From the NCBI GenBank assembly GCA_017504325.1, contig JAFVRL010000071.1, positions 1-5,831 of the forward strand: a DNA stretch of 5,831 nucleotides. The letters run 5' to 3'. Each line of letters opens with the position of its first letter. Position 1 is the stretch's first letter. Below, one piece after another: positions 1-5,265 of this stretch. Source of the DNA: Lentisphaeria bacterium (GTDB taxonomy: Bacteria; Verrucomicrobiota; Lentisphaeria; Victivallales; UBA1829). Both the position numbers and the translations under genes were made by a program. Under the pieces are notes generated by a model. The model saw nothing but the letters and a program-made list of their open reading frames with translations. It made no database searches and was not told where the DNA came from.

Positions 1-1110
1 CTGTTCCGTCTGATATTTTTCTGCGAGAAGATCCAGATCCCGCATCAAAGCAGCCGGACCGCAGGAAATATAAATAACAAAACCGGCCTCCGCATCAAGA
101 AGCATTTTCAATGCATTCGGAGCCAGCCCGGTGCGGGGGGGATCCACAAGCAGAAGACTCTGCCGGGGCAACCTCTTTTTCCCGAAAAGAGAGTTCATCA
201 TTTTTCCCGCATCTCCGGCGTGGAAAGTACATAAATTTTCCACGGAATGCAGTCTGGCATTTTCCTTTGCAAGACGGATGGAGGCAGGATCCAGTTCGAT
301 CCCGCAAGCAGTCATTTGATATTTTTCCGCCGCAAGGATGGAAAAGATCCCGCAGCCGCAATACAGTTCCAGAAGATACTCCGCCCCGCAGCTTCTGGCA
401 AGAAGAAGGAATTTTCCGATCAGTTTCTGTGCCATAACAATATTGATCTGAAAGAAAGAGTGCATTTCCACCTGAAAAAGCCCGTATTGCCCCAGATCTT
501 CCGTAAGGATCATTTTCCGTTTGCTTTTATCTGTAAAAAAATGTACGCCATCCTTCTGCGTCCAGCGGAAGGTGATCTTTTCAGCATTTTTTTCCAGATT
601 TTTCCGCCACATATCATCCTGAAGGAAGGCATTGATCTCCTGCCGTGCAATGGGGCAGGCAATTACAGGAATTGCGGTGTGATTATCCCGTCCCACATAA
701 CAGAGGGTGTCTTTGGAAAGGTGAAAAGATACTTTATTGCGCCAGGAAGTCCGGCTTTCCGCGCCGACAGGCGGCAGGATCTCTTTCACTTTCATTTTTT
801 TCAACCGTTCAACGAAAGCAAGAAGCTGTTTATGTTTCCATTCCAGTTCCAGAGAATACTCCATCATCCGGTAAGGACATCCGGGACACTCTGAAGAGCA
901 GAAAGGAACGATCCTGCCGGAACTTTCCTTCAGGATCTCTGTAATTTTTCCGTAAGAATAATTTTTTTTCTCTTCCAGGATCTCCGCTCTGACCTTTTCA
1001 CCGGGCAGAGCATCGTACAGAAAACAGACTTTGCCCGATCCTCTCCGGGCAACAGCATTTCCGCCGAAAGCAAGGGAATGTATTTCAAGTTCTTCAGAAA
1101 CAGACGGCAT
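1..1110 (-). CDS. TrmA/RlmD-family 23S rRNA or tRNA m5U methyltransferase with Fe-S motif (3' end cut by window)
   Basis: The frame is open for 370 codons from ATG 1110 to the left edge, so the C-terminus is missing. The protein should transfer a methyl group from S-adenosylmethionine to C5 of a uridine in rRNA or tRNA. In order it shows: a TRAM-like RNA-binding region (about 1-66); cysteines C71, C75, C78 and C152 (in ACPIA), spaced like the 4Fe-4S ligands of RlmD; FFQIN (219-223), a family signature; SAM motif LELYCGCGIFS (247-257); acidic IELDP (271-275); DPPRTGL (323-329); and YISCGPAAL (347-355) with the likely catalytic Cys350. Most relatives have Asn after this Cys; here it is Gly. The catalytic base Glu, near the C-terminus in relatives, lies outside the window. 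The start is supported by GGAAGGA (1116-1122, minus strand) 5 nt before ATG. It lies 19 nt after the ATP-cone gene, so it is probably co-transcribed. The family is certain; the target (RlmD, RlmC, RlmCD or TrmA type) is not. Confidence 0.93.
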   Translation of the reverse strand, partial: MPSVSEELEIHSLAFGGNAVARRGSGKVCFLYDALPGEKVRAEILEEKKNYSYGKITEILKESSGRIVPFCSSECPGCPYRMMEYSLELEWKHKQLLAFVERLKKMKVKEILPPVGAESRTSWRNKVSFHLSKDTLCYVGRDNHTAIPVIACPIARQEINAFLQDDMWRKNLEKNAEKITFRWTQKDGVHFFTDKSKRKMILTEDLGQYGLFQVEMHSFFQINIVMAQKLIGKFLLLARSCGAEYLLELYCGCGIFSILAAEKYQMTACGIELDPASIRLAKENARLHSVENLCTFHAGDAGKMMNSLFGKKRLPRQSLLLVDPPRTGLAPNALKMLLDAEAGFVIYISCGPAALMRDLDLLAEKYQTEQ

Positions 1111-1129
1111 AAAAATCCTTCCCTGATGG

Positions 1130-2107
1130 TTATTTCCCGTATCTTATCCGGAAAGGAGATGTTTTCAGCATTCCTTTGAAATATGCTCCGAGACTTCTGG
1201 AACATTTTTCCGGAGAGCCTTCCCCGTTACCGGCAAGAAGATATTTTTCCACAAAGAGATTCATCTCGGAAAAAGTGATGACCAGAGGCAGTTTACCTCC
1301 GGTACAGATCTCTTTTCCCATTGCCTCATAGATGGCATCCACACAGGCGGCACACCGTGCGAGAACAGGCGCAAGCACAAGCTCCGTTATGGGCAGTTCT
1401 TCCTCTCCGGTTCCTCCGGCAAGCTGTTCCAGTACCTTTTCCAGAAAGATCTCCACTCTTACAGAGGGAAAAAGGGCGGTACTGCTGTTGAGTTTCACAG
1501 CTCCGGATTCAAAAAGACTCCTGTATTCCTCCCCCAGACGGCCGGTGATCTCCCCGGGACAGGGCAGAAATATTTTTTTACTGCGCTGGATCAGGTTCTG
1601 CCGTTTCTTCAGTTGTTCTTCCGCAGCAATATCCCGTAATTCCTTTGCCAGTTCCACTGCCAGACGCCGGGAACATTTTTCAAGTCCCAGTTTTTTCAAT
1701 GCTTCTTTCACCTTTTCACCGAGAGTTTCCGCTTCCGCCTCATCAAGAGAGAGGGAACGGCGGAGAAAAAACGCCAGTTCAGGCAAAGTCAGTTTACTGA
1801 CAGCTGAAGAAGCGGCAGAAACAGATAAAAATTTTTCGGAGACAAGAGAAAACCCCGCATCTTCCAGACTTTTTGCCACAGCCCGGTCGAGTTCTGCGGC
1901 GGGGATATTGCAAATACCCGCTTCCCGGAAAGCACTGCGCAAACTGAATTCCACTGCCAGTGCAATATCTTCCGCGGCGGAAAGATCGTCCTGATTCGCC
2001 TCTGCCAGAGAGCGGGCAAGCCGGAGCCTCAATTCTGAACTGTCAAAGACAGCACTGCTGCCGTCAGGATAAAGGATATGAATGTTGTCTGCACTTGATT
2101 CGATCAT
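1130..2107 (-). CDS. Stand-alone ATP-cone-like domain protein, function unknown
   Basis: This encodes 325 aa and I do not recognise it as a named protein. Residues about 9-95 fit the ATP-cone fold: a strand and turn IHILYPDG (9-16), VFDSSEL (20-26), two helices, then IPAAELDRAV and LEDAGFSLVSEKF (81-93). ATP-cones are nucleotide-sensing domains of ribonucleotide reductase and of NrdR. No reductase domain or NrdR zinc ribbon is present. The basic residues normally found before the turn (KRDG) and in the FDxxK segment are replaced (LYPDG, FDSSEL), so ATP binding is doubtful. Residues about 107-162 form a second charged helical stretch with a similar pattern. The rest (about 163-325) is helical with a CAAC pair (252-255) and no signal peptide or membrane span, so it is probably cytoplasmic. 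The start is uncertain: ATG 2107 fits the domain edge, with only a weak AGGA 11 nt upstream; an in-frame ATG at 2161 would add 18 basic residues. It is the probable first gene of an operon with the methyltransferase. Confidence 0.82.
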   Translation of the reverse strand: MIESSADNIHILYPDGSSAVFDSSELRLRLARSLAEANQDDLSAAEDIALAVEFSLRSAFREAGICNIPAAELDRAVAKSLEDAGFSLVSEKFLSVSAASSAVSKLTLPELAFFLRRSLSLDEAEAETLGEKVKEALKKLGLEKCSRRLAVELAKELRDIAAEEQLKKRQNLIQRSKKIFLPCPGEITGRLGEEYRSLFESGAVKLNSSTALFPSVRVEIFLEKVLEQLAGGTGEEELPITELVLAPVLARCAACVDAIYEAMGKEICTGGKLPLVITFSEMNLFVEKYLLAGNGEGSPEKCSRSLGAYFKGMLKTSPFRIRYGK

Positions 2108-2148
2108 CTTTTCAGCGGTCCTGTTTTTCTGTTTTTCCTTGATTTGCC

Positions 2149-2158
2149 ATCCCGGGAT
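2149..2158. repeat. 10-bp perfect palindrome ATCCCGGGAT
   Basis: A perfect 10-bp palindrome in the leader of the minus-strand operon, about 42 bp upstream of the preferred ATG at 2107. It could be an operator half-region or chance. The cccgg/ccggg core is common in this GC-mixed sequence, which weakens the case. Confidence 0.3.
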
Positions 2159-2160
2159 CA

Positions 2161-2189
2161 TTGGGAAAATATAAATTTCCGCATATAAT
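2161..2189 (+). promoter_or_regulatory. Candidate upstream promoter for malic enzyme (TTGGGA-17-TATAAT)
   Basis: A perfect TATAAT -10 lies at 2184-2189. TTGGGA (2161-2166, 4 of 6 to TTGACA) sits exactly 17 bp upstream. Transcription would begin near 2196, giving a leader of about 100 nt to the malic enzyme ATG. It overlaps the divergent minus-strand promoter candidate, so the two may compete. Motif match only. Confidence 0.4.
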
Positions 2190-2215
2190 AATAACATGTT
2201 TCCGGAAAAATGCAA
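2188..2215 (-). promoter_or_regulatory. Candidate promoter of the ATP-cone/methyltransferase operon
   Basis: Read on the minus strand, TTGCAT (2215-2210, 3 of 6 to consensus) and TATTAT (2193-2188, 5 of 6) are 16 bp apart. An alternative TATTAT at 2190-2185 would give a 19-bp spacer. Transcription would begin near 2181, leaving a leader of about 74 nt to ATG 2107. The -35 match is weak; position and AT-richness are the main support. Confidence 0.4.
2199..2208. repeat. 10-bp perfect palindrome TTTCCGGAAA in the divergent control region
   Basis: A perfect palindrome lying inside the -35/-10 spacer of the minus-strand promoter candidate and just after the predicted start point of the upstream plus-strand one. 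A protein bound here could affect both directions. Against this, tttccgg strings occur many times in the window, so chance is possible. Confidence 0.35.
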
Positions 2216-2222
2216 AATCCTT

Positions 2223-2251
2223 TTGAAAAAAACTTTTGAATAATGTATATT
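2223..2251 (+). promoter_or_regulatory. Candidate main promoter for malic enzyme (TTGAAA-17-TATATT)
   Basis: TTGAAA (2223-2228, 5 of 6 to the -35 consensus) and TATATT (2246-2251, 5 of 6 to the -10 consensus) are separated by the ideal 17 bp. Transcription would begin near 2258, giving a leader of about 42 nt. It is the better placed of two plus-strand candidates. Its -35 lies only 7 bp from the -35 of the divergent promoter candidate. Confidence 0.6.
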
Positions 2252-2262
2252 AATAGAATACA
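2244..2262. promoter_or_regulatory. Operator-like 19-bp dyad over the malic enzyme -10 and start point
   Basis: TGTAT at 2244-2248 and ATACA at 2258-2262 are inverted arms around a 9-bp centre. Seven of the nine symmetric pairs match, counting two inner pairs around the central base. It covers the -10 box and the predicted transcription start, where a repressor would act. The regulator is unknown. In such AT-rich DNA a partial dyad may be chance. Confidence 0.35.
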
Positions 2263-2299
2263 CTTCAGGATTTTCAACTAAAAATATAAAGGAGTTCTT

Positions 2300-3646
2300 A
2301 TGAGCAGCGAAAAAGAAATTCTCGCAGAAAAAAGTCTGAAATATCACATGAGTCCCGCCCCCGGCAAACTTTCCATCGTTCCCTCCAAACCCTGTGCCAC
2401 CCAGGAAGACCTGTCCCTTGCCTATACACCCGGTGTGGCTGTCCCCTGTATGGAGATCCATCACGATGTGGAAAAAAGTTTTCTTTATACCAACCGTTCC
2501 AACTGTGTTGCCGTGGTAAGTGACGGTACTGCCGTTCTGGGTCTGGGAAACATCGGTCCGGAAGCCGGGATGCCTGTCATGGAAGGAAAAGCAGTTCTTT
2601 TCAAACGCTTTGCCGATATTGACGCTGTTGCCCTGTGTCTTTCCCATGTTCACGGGGAGGACGGCAGAACCGATGCAGAAAAACTTATCGAAGTAACAAA
2701 GACCTTTGAACCCTCTTTCGGCGGGATCAATCTGGAAGACATCGGAGCCCCCGCATGTTTCCGGGTGGAACCTGCTTTGAAAAAAGCCATGAACATCCCT
2801 GTTTTCCATGACGATCAGCATGGTACAGCCATCATCTCTCTTGCCGGTATCCTCAATGCTCTGGAAATCGTGGGCAAAAAGATCGGGGAATGTAAATTTG
2901 TGATGAACGGAGCCGGTGCCGCCGGTCTTGCCTGTGCCGAATATTATATTTCCGCAGGGGCAAAACGGGAAAACTTTATCATCTGTGACTCCAAAGGGGT
3001 GATCCACTCCGGAAGAACCGATCTCAATGAACAGAAAAAGCGTTTTGCCAGAGAACTCTCCTGCCGTACCCTTGCGGAAGCAATGGTGGGGGCGGATGTG
3101 TTTATGGGAGCAAGCGTGGCAATAGCCGTTACGGAAGATATGGTAAGAAGCATGGCTCCCGGAGCGATCGTTTTTGCCATGGCAAATCCTGAACCGGAGA
3201 TCTTCCCGGATGCCGCCATCCGTGCCGGAGCCGCTGTTGCCGGTACAGGCAGAAGCGACTTCCCCAATCAGGTGAACAATGTTCTGGGCTTCCCCGGCAT
3301 CTTCCGCGGTGCCCTGGATACAAGAGCAAGCGACATCAATGAAGATATGAAACTTGCCGCTTCCATGGCTCTTGCCGAAATCGTCAGGGAAAAGATGCCT
3401 GATGACATCCGTGAAATGCTGAAAAAGGCTTATCCCGCCGATGCTGCTGCCGGTGTCTTTGAAGGGGAAATTCCGTTGAAGAGTACCTTTGTCATTCCCA
3501 AACCCTTCGATCCCAGAGTAGTACCTCATGTGGCACGGAAAGTGGCGGAAGCCGCCATGAAATCCGGTGTTGCCCGCATTATGATCGACGATCTGGATGC
3601 TTATGAAGCAAGTGTAGCGGCAAGGATCGCAAAGGCAAACGCCTGA
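2300..3646 (+). CDS. Malic enzyme, single-domain MaeB-like (malate to pyruvate + CO2, NAD(P)-dependent)
   Basis: This 448-aa cytoplasmic enzyme oxidatively decarboxylates malate to pyruvate, making NAD(P)H. The N-terminus matches the MaeB pattern (PGK at 21-23, then TQEDLSLAYTPGVAVPC with catalytic Tyr42). Next come SDGTAVLGLGNIGPEAG (74-90), MEGKAVLFKRFADID (94-108) with the likely catalytic Lys97, NLEDIGAP (144-151) and FHDDQHGT (169-176) carrying metal-binding acidic residues, the dinucleotide loop GAGAAG (204-209), ANPEPEI (295-301) and GTGRSDFPNQVNNVLGFPG (315-333). The two-domain MaeB has about 750 aa; this protein ends where the phosphotransacetylase-like domain would begin, a known shorter form rather than a truncation. 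NAD versus NADP use cannot be settled by eye. The start is firm: AAAGGAG (2288-2294) lies 5 nt before ATG. It is divergent from the ATP-cone gene and 79 nt upstream of panC. Confidence 0.97.
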   Translation: MSSEKEILAEKSLKYHMSPAPGKLSIVPSKPCATQEDLSLAYTPGVAVPCMEIHHDVEKSFLYTNRSNCVAVVSDGTAVLGLGNIGPEAGMPVMEGKAVLFKRFADIDAVALCLSHVHGEDGRTDAEKLIEVTKTFEPSFGGINLEDIGAPACFRVEPALKKAMNIPVFHDDQHGTAIISLAGILNALEIVGKKIGECKFVMNGAGAAGLACAEYYISAGAKRENFIICDSKGVIHSGRTDLNEQKKRFARELSCRTLAEAMVGADVFMGASVAIAVTEDMVRSMAPGAIVFAMANPEPEIFPDAAIRAGAAVAGTGRSDFPNQVNNVLGFPGIFRGALDTRASDINEDMKLAASMALAEIVREKMPDDIREMLKKAYPADAAAGVFEGEIPLKSTFVIPKPFDPRVVPHVARKVAEAAMKSGVARIMIDDLDAYEASVAARIAKANA

Positions 3647-3664
3647 AAAATCTCCGGCAAAACA

Positions 3665-3693
3665 GGGAAAAGGAGATAAAATCATCTTTTCCC
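3665..3693 (+). promoter_or_regulatory. Hairpin between malic enzyme and panC with a Shine-Dalgarno-like sequence inside
   Basis: GGGAAAAG (3665-3672) pairs perfectly with CTTTTCCC (3686-3693). The stem continues with a G-U pair, one A-A mismatch and three more pairs closing a loop of three A. No T-run follows, so it is not a standard intrinsic terminator. The left arm contains AAAAGGAGAT, a strong ribosome-binding-like string with no start codon at proper distance. It may act as an mRNA processing or stability element or a weak attenuator upstream of panC. Confidence 0.5.
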
Positions 3694-3725
3694 TTCAGCA
3701 ATATCTTCTATGAAAGGACAGAAAA

Positions 3726-4574
3726 ATGAAGATCATCCACACCATAACAGAAATGCAGCAATACTCAAAAGAACAGCAGAGAAAAGGTAAAATCATAGGG
3801 ATCGTTCCCACCATGGGTTATCTGCACGATGGACACCTGTCGTTGGTGGATACAGCAAGAAAAAACGGTGCGGATTGTGTAGTTGTCACTATTTTTGTCA
3901 ATCCCATCCAGTTTGCTCCCAATGAAGACTTTGACAAATATCCCCGGGATCTGCAAAGAGATTGCACTCTTCTGGAAGCAAAAAATGTGGATGCGGTCTT
4001 CGCTCCTTCCGTAAAAGAGATGTATGTGGAAGAACCCACCTGTCTTGTTGTGGAAAACAAACTTTCCCGGGGACTTTGTGCAAAGACCCGTCCCACCCAT
4101 TTCCAGGGAGTGACTACCGTCGTGGCAAAACTTTTCAATGCCGTCCTTCCGGATATCGCTGTTTTCGGACAGAAAGATGCCCAGCAGGCAAGAGTTTTGA
4201 AAAGAATGGTACGGGATCTCAATTTCCCCATCAGACTTGTCATCAGTCCCCTGATCCGGGAAAAAGACGGTCTTGCTTTAAGTTCCCGCAATAAGTATCT
4301 TTCTGCGGAAGAGAGGGAAAATGCCCTTGTTCTTTCCCGTTCCCTGAAAGAAGCAAAAGAAGCTCTGGAAGCAGGGAATACTTCCATAGATTCCGCCATT
4401 GAAACCATTAAAAACAATATTGCTGCAAAAGGCGGCAAAGTGGATTATGTGGAGTGCGTGGATTCTGAAACTCTGGAAGATGTCCGGACAAAAACAGGAA
4501 GAGAGATCATGTTCGTGCTTGCCGCTTATTTCGGAAGCACAAGACTTATTGATAATATCCTCTTTACTTACTGA
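3726..4574 (+). CDS. panC: Pantothenate synthetase (pantoate--beta-alanine ligase)
   Basis: This cytoplasmic enzyme condenses pantoate with beta-alanine using ATP, via pantoyl adenylate, to make pantothenate, the precursor of CoA. The 282-aa length is normal for the family (about 280). Signatures in order: VPTMGYLHDGHLSLV (27-41) with the HxGH-type ATP site H34/H37; FVNPIQF (57-63) followed by DFDKYPR (68-74); THFQGVTTVVAKLFN (124-138); FGQKDAQQ (147-154); and LALSSRN (183-189), the KMSKS-like loop. All key residues appear intact. AAAGGA (3713-3718) 7 nt before ATG sets the start. There is no clear promoter in the 79 nt after malic enzyme, so read-through from upstream is likely. The GNAT gene follows after 12 nt. 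panB and panD are not in the window. Confidence 0.98.
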   Translation: MKIIHTITEMQQYSKEQQRKGKIIGIVPTMGYLHDGHLSLVDTARKNGADCVVVTIFVNPIQFAPNEDFDKYPRDLQRDCTLLEAKNVDAVFAPSVKEMYVEEPTCLVVENKLSRGLCAKTRPTHFQGVTTVVAKLFNAVLPDIAVFGQKDAQQARVLKRMVRDLNFPIRLVISPLIREKDGLALSSRNKYLSAEERENALVLSRSLKEAKEALEAGNTSIDSAIETIKNNIAAKGGKVDYVECVDSETLEDVRTKTGREIMFVLAAYFGSTRLIDNILFTY

Positions 4575-4586
4575 AAGGACCCGGCA

Positions 4587-5057
4587 ATGAGTATAGAGAT
4601 CCGTAAAGCGGAAGCCACAGAAAAAGATATTGAACTACTGACCTCTCTGCGTATGCAGATGCGTGCAGAAAGGGAGGAAGTTCCCCCGCCGGAAAATATG
4701 GAACATTTCAGGGAACAGGTGAGAGAATATTTTGCCGCATCCCTTGCAAAAGGTTCATTCTGTTCCTTTCTGCTCTTTGATGACGGAAAACCTGCTGCAT
4801 GCAGCGGTCTCTGCATTGAACGGCATCCGCCCTCCTATTCCGATCCGGAAGGGTATTTTGGTTACATCACCAATATGTTTACCGTAAAAGAGTTCCGGGG
4901 CAAAGGCTATGCAAGACTTCTTCTGGATGAGATCAGAAAAGAAGCGGTCAGATGCCGTTGCTGCAAACTTATGCTCAATGCCTCCGGTATGGGCAGACCT
5001 CTCTATGAAAAATACGGATTCAAAGAGGTGGCAAACGAAATGGTGATGTATCTTTGA
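4587..5057 (+). CDS. GNAT-family N-acetyltransferase
   Basis: This is a 156-aa single-domain protein of the GNAT fold, expected to move an acetyl group from acetyl-CoA to an amine; the substrate is unknown. The fold reads through: IRKAEATEKDIELLTSLR (5-22) as the first strand and helix, FLLFDDGKPAACSG (61-74), YITNMFTVKEFRGKGYARLL (93-112) holding the acetyl-CoA pyrophosphate loop RGKGYA (104-109), and GRPLYEKYGFKEV (136-148), the usual C-terminal motif. A CRCC cysteine cluster at 123-126 is unusual. The ribosome site AAAGGA (4574-4579) begins on the last base of the panC stop and lies 7 nt before ATG, so it is co-transcribed with panC. The nearness to panC recalls PanZ/PanM, a GNAT protein acting on PanD in enterobacteria, but I see no specific PanZ feature. 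It is followed by a strong terminator. Confidence 0.93.
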   Translation: MSIEIRKAEATEKDIELLTSLRMQMRAEREEVPPPENMEHFREQVREYFAASLAKGSFCSFLLFDDGKPAACSGLCIERHPPSYSDPEGYFGYITNMFTVKEFRGKGYARLLLDEIRKEAVRCRCCKLMLNASGMGRPLYEKYGFKEVANEMVMYL

Positions 5058-5086
5058 AAATCTGTCAGGAAGCATGATACCATCTG

Positions 5087-5136
5087 ATACCGGGAGTCCT
5101 GTATTTCCAGTACTCCCGGTATTCTCTTTGTTTTTT
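5087..5136 (+). terminator. Strong intrinsic terminator of the malic enzyme-panC-GNAT cluster
   Basis: A perfect 11-bp inverted repeat pairs ATACCGGGAGT (5087-5097) with ACTCCCGGTAT (5112-5122). After one mismatch the stem gains three more pairs (CTG/CAG) and closes with a 6-nt loop. A T-rich tail, ctctttg then six T, follows at 5124-5136. It begins 29 nt after the GNAT stop. The core is GC-rich, so termination should be efficient. Confidence 0.93.
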
Positions 5137-5182
5137 CACCCTTTTTTCTCTGTTTTTTTCTTTTTTTTCCCTTTTCTTTTCT
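5122..5182 (+). repeat. 61-nt polypyrimidine tract between terminator and pilT promoter
   Basis: Only three of 61 bases are purines (5130, 5138, 5152), and 5153-5182 is an unbroken 30-nt C/T run dominated by T. The first part serves as the terminator U-tract; the rest goes far beyond that need. It ends 8 nt before the pilT -35 box. It might be an insulator, an upstream element or a simple-sequence drift zone. Confidence 0.8.
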
Positions 5183-5190
5183 GTAAGAGA

Positions 5191-5219
5191 TTGAAAAAAA
5201 GTCTTTGTTATGCTATTGT
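5191..5219 (+). promoter_or_regulatory. pilT promoter (TTGAAA-17-TATTGT, extended -10)
   Basis: TTGAAA (5191-5196) and TATTGT (5214-5219) are 17 bp apart. TGC just before the -10 box gives the extended TGn motif, which offsets the 4-of-6 -10 match. Transcription would begin near 5226, giving a leader of about 40 nt. It shares the string TTGAAAAAAA with the malic enzyme promoter. Confidence 0.65.
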
Positions 5220-5265
5220 AGCACCATAATTCATTTCAAATAACCCAGGACAATGGAGAGAAGCT

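Noticed and set aside
247..894. 215-codon plus-strand frame
   Set aside because: It lies opposite the methyltransferase, whose motifs are unmistakable; the Phe-rich translation is a shadow.
1332..1994. 220-codon plus-strand frame rich in Ser and Ala
   Set aside because: It is the reverse of the ATP-cone coding frame, with low-complexity composition and no ribosome site.
2108..2161. Alternative ATG at 2161 for the ATP-cone gene
   Set aside because: It has no Shine-Dalgarno site and adds 18 residues outside the domain. Not fully excluded, since the site before 2107 is weak too.
2108..3685. Minus-strand open frame continuing upstream of the ATP-cone gene across the whole malic enzyme gene
   Set aside because: It is antisense to a clear malic enzyme; its Phe/His/Gly-rich translation looks like reverse-strand shadow, and the domain begins only near 2107.
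3647..3725. Independent panC promoter in the gap after malic enzyme
   Set aside because: TAAAAT at 3677-3682 resembles a -10 box, but no -35-like sequence lies at proper distance.
3710..3790. 26-codon frame starting with ATG 3710 and overlapping the panC start
   Set aside because: No ribosome site before it; its ATG forms part of the panC ribosome-site region. A leader peptide is conceivable but unsupported.
5075..5091. Direct repeat TGATACC twice, 10 bp apart, before the terminator
   Set aside because: Only 7 bp; the second copy is part of the terminator stem and the first is probably chance.
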